Source of the DNA: CAWINX01 sp963702055
Lineage (GTDB): Bacteria > Actinomycetota > Thermoleophilia > Solirubrobacterales > 70-9
DNA: 64,000 bases
Assembly: GCA_963702055.1 (NCBI GenBank)
Contig: OY969702.1
Coordinates: 2,356,001-2,420,000 of the forward strand
Reading direction: 5' to 3'
Below the pieces are notes generated by a model. That model worked only from the letters and a program-made list of their open reading frames with translations. It had not been told where the DNA came from and did not search any database. How positions within the stretch are numbered: position 1 is the stretch's first letter; every line of letters starts with the position of its first letter. The translations under genes were made by a program, and so were the position numbers. This document shows positions 61,640 to 64,000 of this stretch, piece after piece.

Positions 61640-63097
61640 GTGATCCTCGCGATCGACCAGGGCACGACCGGGACCACCTGCCTCGTCTTCGACGCCGAGG
61701 GCGGCATCGCCGGGCGCGCCTACTCGGAGTTCGAGCAGCACTTCCCCCGGCCGGGTTGGGTCGAGCACGACGCCGCCGAGATCTGGGAGACGACCCGGCG
61801 GGTGGCGGCCGAGGCGATCGCCTCGGCCGGGATCGAGGGGCGCGAGTTGGACGGGATCGGGATCACCAACCAGCGCGAGACCGTCGTCGCCTGGGATCCC
61901 GGGACCGGGGAGCCTTTACACAGGGCGCTGGTTTGGCAGGACCGCCGCACCGCCGAGCGCTGCGAGAAGTTGAAGGCGGCGGGGCGCGAGGCGCTTGTCC
62001 GCGAGCGGACCGGCCTCGTCATCGACCCCTACTTCTCGGCGACCAAGATCGAGTGGCTGCTGCGCAACGCCGAGGGGATGGAGAGGGCGGTCTTCGGCAC
62101 CGTCGACTCCTGGTTGCTCTTCAAGCTGACCGGCCGCCACGCCACCGACTACTCCAACGCCTCGCGGACGATGCTCTTCGACATCCGTCGCCTGGCCTGG
62201 GACGAGGAGCTGTGCGCGATGCTCGGCGTCGACCCGGCGCGGCTGCCGGAGCCGCTTCCCTCCGCCCACGTCTACGGCACCACCGCGGAGTTCGGCGGCG
62301 AGGTGCCGGTGGCGGGAATCGCCGGCGACCAGCAGGCGGCCCTGTTCGGGCAGGCCTGCCACCACGCCGGGATGGCGAAGAACACCTACGGGACCGGCAG
62401 CTTCGTCCTGCTCAACACCGGCGCGGTCGCCCCCGAGCCGGGCGAGGGCTTGCTGACCACCGTCGCCTGGGGCCTGGAGGAGGAAACCGCCTACGCGCTG
62501 GAGGCCTCGATCTTCGTCACCGGCGCCGCGGTGCAATGGCTGCGCGACGGGCTGGGGATCATCGAGTCCGCCGCCCAGACGGAGGCGATGGCCGCCTCGC
62601 TGGAGGGCAACGACGGCGTCTACTTCGTCCCGGCGCTGACCGGGCTCGGCTCGCCGCAGTGGGACCCCTACGCGCGGGGGACGATCGTCGGGTTGACGCG
62701 AGGGACGCGGCGCGAGCACCTGGCGCGCGCCGCGCTGGAGGGGATCGCCTACGAGACGATCGATGCGGTGCGCGCACAAGAGGCCGCGGCCGGTGAGCGC
62801 CTCGAGGTGCTGAAGGCCGACGGCGGGGCGGTCGCCAACCGCTGGCTGATGCAGTTCCAGGCTGACGTGCTGGGGGCGCCGGTGGTCGTGCCGGAGATCG
62901 CCGAGACGACCGCGCTGGGCGCCGCCTACCTGGCCGGGATCGCGACCGGCCGCTGGACCCGCGAGCAGGTGGGGGAGATGTGGCGGGAGGCGGCGCGCTA
63001 TGAGCCGGCGATGAGCCCCGACGAGCGCGAGGCCCTACTGGCGCAGTGGCGCCGCGCGGTCGAGCGCTCCCGCGGCTGGGCCGCCCCGGCGGTGTAA
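61640..63097 (+). CDS. glpK: Glycerol kinase
   Basis: 485 residues, normal. Makes glycerol 3-phosphate. LAIDQGTTGTTCLVFDAEGG at the start; GITNQRETVVAWDPGTGEPL with WQDRRT; KNTYGTGSFVLLNTG; and GLGSPQWDPYARGTIVGLTR are family signatures. It starts at GTG 61640, 10 bases after the glycosyltransferase. Its TAA stop lies in the left arm of a family B hairpin. Confidence 0.95.
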   Translation: MILAIDQGTTGTTCLVFDAEGGIAGRAYSEFEQHFPRPGWVEHDAAEIWETTRRVAAEAIASAGIEGRELDGIGITNQRETVVAWDPGTGEPLHRALVWQDRRTAERCEKLKAAGREALVRERTGLVIDPYFSATKIEWLLRNAEGMERAVFGTVDSWLLFKLTGRHATDYSNASRTMLFDIRRLAWDEELCAMLGVDPARLPEPLPSAHVYGTTAEFGGEVPVAGIAGDQQAALFGQACHHAGMAKNTYGTGSFVLLNTGAVAPEPGEGLLTTVAWGLEEETAYALEASIFVTGAAVQWLRDGLGIIESAAQTEAMAASLEGNDGVYFVPALTGLGSPQWDPYARGTIVGLTRGTRREHLARAALEGIAYETIDAVRAQEAAAGERLEVLKADGGAVANRWLMQFQADVLGAPVVVPEIAETTALGAAYLAGIATGRWTREQVGEMWREAARYEPAMSPDEREALLAQWRRAVERSRGWAAPAV

Positions 63098-63136
63098 CGC
63101 GTAGGTCCTCCAATAGAGGGCCAACGCGTTACACCG
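63090..63136. repeat. Family B hairpin, copy 5, containing the glpK stop
   Basis: CGGTGTAACGCGTAGG pairs with CCAACGCGTTACACCG. Relative to other copies, GTGCAAC has become GTGTAAC, which creates the TAA stop, and the opposite arm carries the matching change GTTACAC. The pairing is kept. Confidence 0.88.
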
Positions 63137-63224
63137 TGCACTGGCGAGGCGGCAATAGGTTGCGTAACCGCCTCGCGGAGTGGGGGTAGGCACATCGACG
63201 GCCGCCTCGGCGGCCGCGTTGCTA

Positions 63225-63956
63225 ATGGTGGAGATGAAGCCACAGGTCTACAAGGACCCGCGTCCCGCGGAGTACTTCGACCAGTTCCATCGCTCGGCGC
63301 GCAAGGGGGTTGGCTGGACCTATCCCTTCGTCCGCATCCTCGTGACGCTGCCGACGATCGGGATCTACCGACTGCGGGCGATCGGGGTCAAGAACGTGCC
63401 CCGCTCCGGGCCGGTCCTGCTCGCCCCCAACCACTTCAGCCAGATGGACCACTTCTTCACCGGCGCCTACCTGCGCCGCCACGTCCGCTTCATGGCCAAA
63501 TCGCAGATGTTCGGCCCGCCCGTCCTCACCTACATCTTCAAGCACGGCGGCGTCTTCCCGGTCCGCCGCGGCTACAGCGACGAGGAGGCGTTCGAGACCG
63601 CCTTCACGATCCTCGACCAGGGCGGGATGGTCCTCGTCTACGCGGAGGGCGGGCGCTCGCGCAGCGCCAAGATGGGCGAGGCCAAGCCGGGGATCGGCCG
63701 GATTGCCCTGGAGAAGGGCATCCCCGTCGTCCCGGTGACGATCCACGGCTCGGCCGCGGTGCGCAAATGGAAGAAGCTGCGCTTCCCCAAGGTGACCATC
63801 CAGTACGGCGAGCCGCTCACCTTCTCGGTCGAGCCCGATGCCGGCAAGGAGCGCCAGCAGGAGGTCGCTCAGCAGATCTTCGAGCGGGTCAAGGCGATGT
63901 ACGGGCGGCTGGAGCGGGAGGGACGACGGGCCGTCCGCCGCGAAGGCCGTAAATAA
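63225..63956 (+). CDS. 1-acyl-sn-glycerol-3-phosphate acyltransferase-like (PlsC family)
   Basis: 243 residues from ATG 63225; a GTG at 63180 would add 15 and cannot be excluded. Acylates a lysophospholipid or glycerol phosphate. The HX4D motif is NHFSQMDHFFTG (near residue 70), the second block is YAEGGRSRS (near 140), and IPVVPVTIHGSAAVRKW is the usual block IV. The C-terminus is Arg-rich. It follows glpK, so glycerol 3-phosphate made by GlpK may feed it. Confidence 0.88.
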   Translation: MVEMKPQVYKDPRPAEYFDQFHRSARKGVGWTYPFVRILVTLPTIGIYRLRAIGVKNVPRSGPVLLAPNHFSQMDHFFTGAYLRRHVRFMAKSQMFGPPVLTYIFKHGGVFPVRRGYSDEEAFETAFTILDQGGMVLVYAEGGRSRSAKMGEAKPGIGRIALEKGIPVVPVTIHGSAAVRKWKKLRFPKVTIQYGEPLTFSVEPDAGKERQQEVAQQIFERVKAMYGRLEREGRRAVRREGRK

Positions 63957-63958
63957 CC

Positions 63959-64000
63959 GTTCCGCTGTTCTTTTCCCCCTCTATGTCCGGCAAAGGAACA
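63959..64000. repeat. Family E hairpin, copy 3, cut by the window end
   Basis: GTTCCGCTGTTCTTTTCC and GGCAAAGGAACA pair. The loop TATGTCC resembles CATACCC of copy 2. The right arm runs off the window. It begins 2 bases after the acyltransferase stop. Confidence 0.7.

Overview
This 64 kb window is high-GC bacterial DNA. The ribosomal protein order, zinc-type S14, GTG starts, leaderless start codons and the style of the secreted repeat protein point to an actinomycete. Class Thermoleophilia (Solirubrobacterales-like) is my best guess, made from general knowledge and not from any search.

Layout. (1) 1-8.1 kb: the 3' two thirds of rpoC, then a block that breaks the usual rpoC-rpsL-rpsG-fusA order. 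It holds a secreted repeat protein, a flavin monooxygenase, a small membrane protein, a HAD-like protein, rpsL-rpsG on the minus strand and two membrane proteins. (2) 8.1-28.5 kb: fusA, tuf and the whole S10/spc/alpha gene string (rpsJ to rplQ), with secY, adk and map, but with an O-methyltransferase where infA is normally found. Several r-proteins carry large extra domains: L22 has a histone H1-like Lys/Ala tail, S17 an acidic Ala/Glu/Pro head, and L5 and S5 acidic tails. (3) 28.7-37.6 kb: truA, surE, ligA, a DacB-type carboxypeptidase, a patatin phospholipase, an acyl-CoA ligase and a small HTH protein. (4) 37.7-46.2 kb: a DsbA-like thiol protein, tRNA-Pro(CGG), a clan-A glycosidase, superoxide dismutase, a GMC/cholesterol oxidase-type flavoenzyme, rubredoxin, LemA, a Nudix hydrolase and an ECF sigma factor with a DUF4349 membrane partner. 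(5) 46.2-52.8 kb: biotin synthesis (bioA and bioB-bioF-bioD) around a MarR/MFS efflux pair with a clear operator. (6) 52.8-64 kb: GH3, CHASE-GGDEF, AlkA-type glycosylase, a solitary type IIG restriction-modification enzyme, enoyl-CoA hydratase, a 70-residue biotin carrier, glycosyltransferase, glpK and a PlsC-type acyltransferase.

The most unusual content is not a gene. The window carries several families of palindromic repeats with base-paired arms that covary between copies. Family A (ends CCGCGGGT/ACCCGCGG, 78-90 bp) lies inside the coding regions of S17, L5 and S5 (two copies). It is always in the same codon phase and always a multiple of three, and an intergenic 90 bp copy lies at 43.7 kb. 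This resembles the Rickettsia palindromic elements, which are known to be translated inside host proteins. Family B (GGTGCAACGCGT hairpins, five copies), family C (95 bp hairpins with an invariant one-sided 13-mer GAGTATCCGCCAG, three copies in 4 kb), family D (two 120-145 bp multi-hairpin elements in opposite orientation) and family E (CTGTTCCTTT hairpins, three copies) fill the gaps, mostly at 3' ends and between convergent or divergent genes. Several supply the stop codon, the tail or the start codon of a neighbouring gene.

A second pattern is that many first genes of transcription units have a -10-like hexamer (TAGGAT, TAGAAT, GATAAT and similar) ending 6-8 nt before the start codon, as expected for leaderless mRNAs, while genes inside operons overlap as ATGA/GTGA/TAATG.
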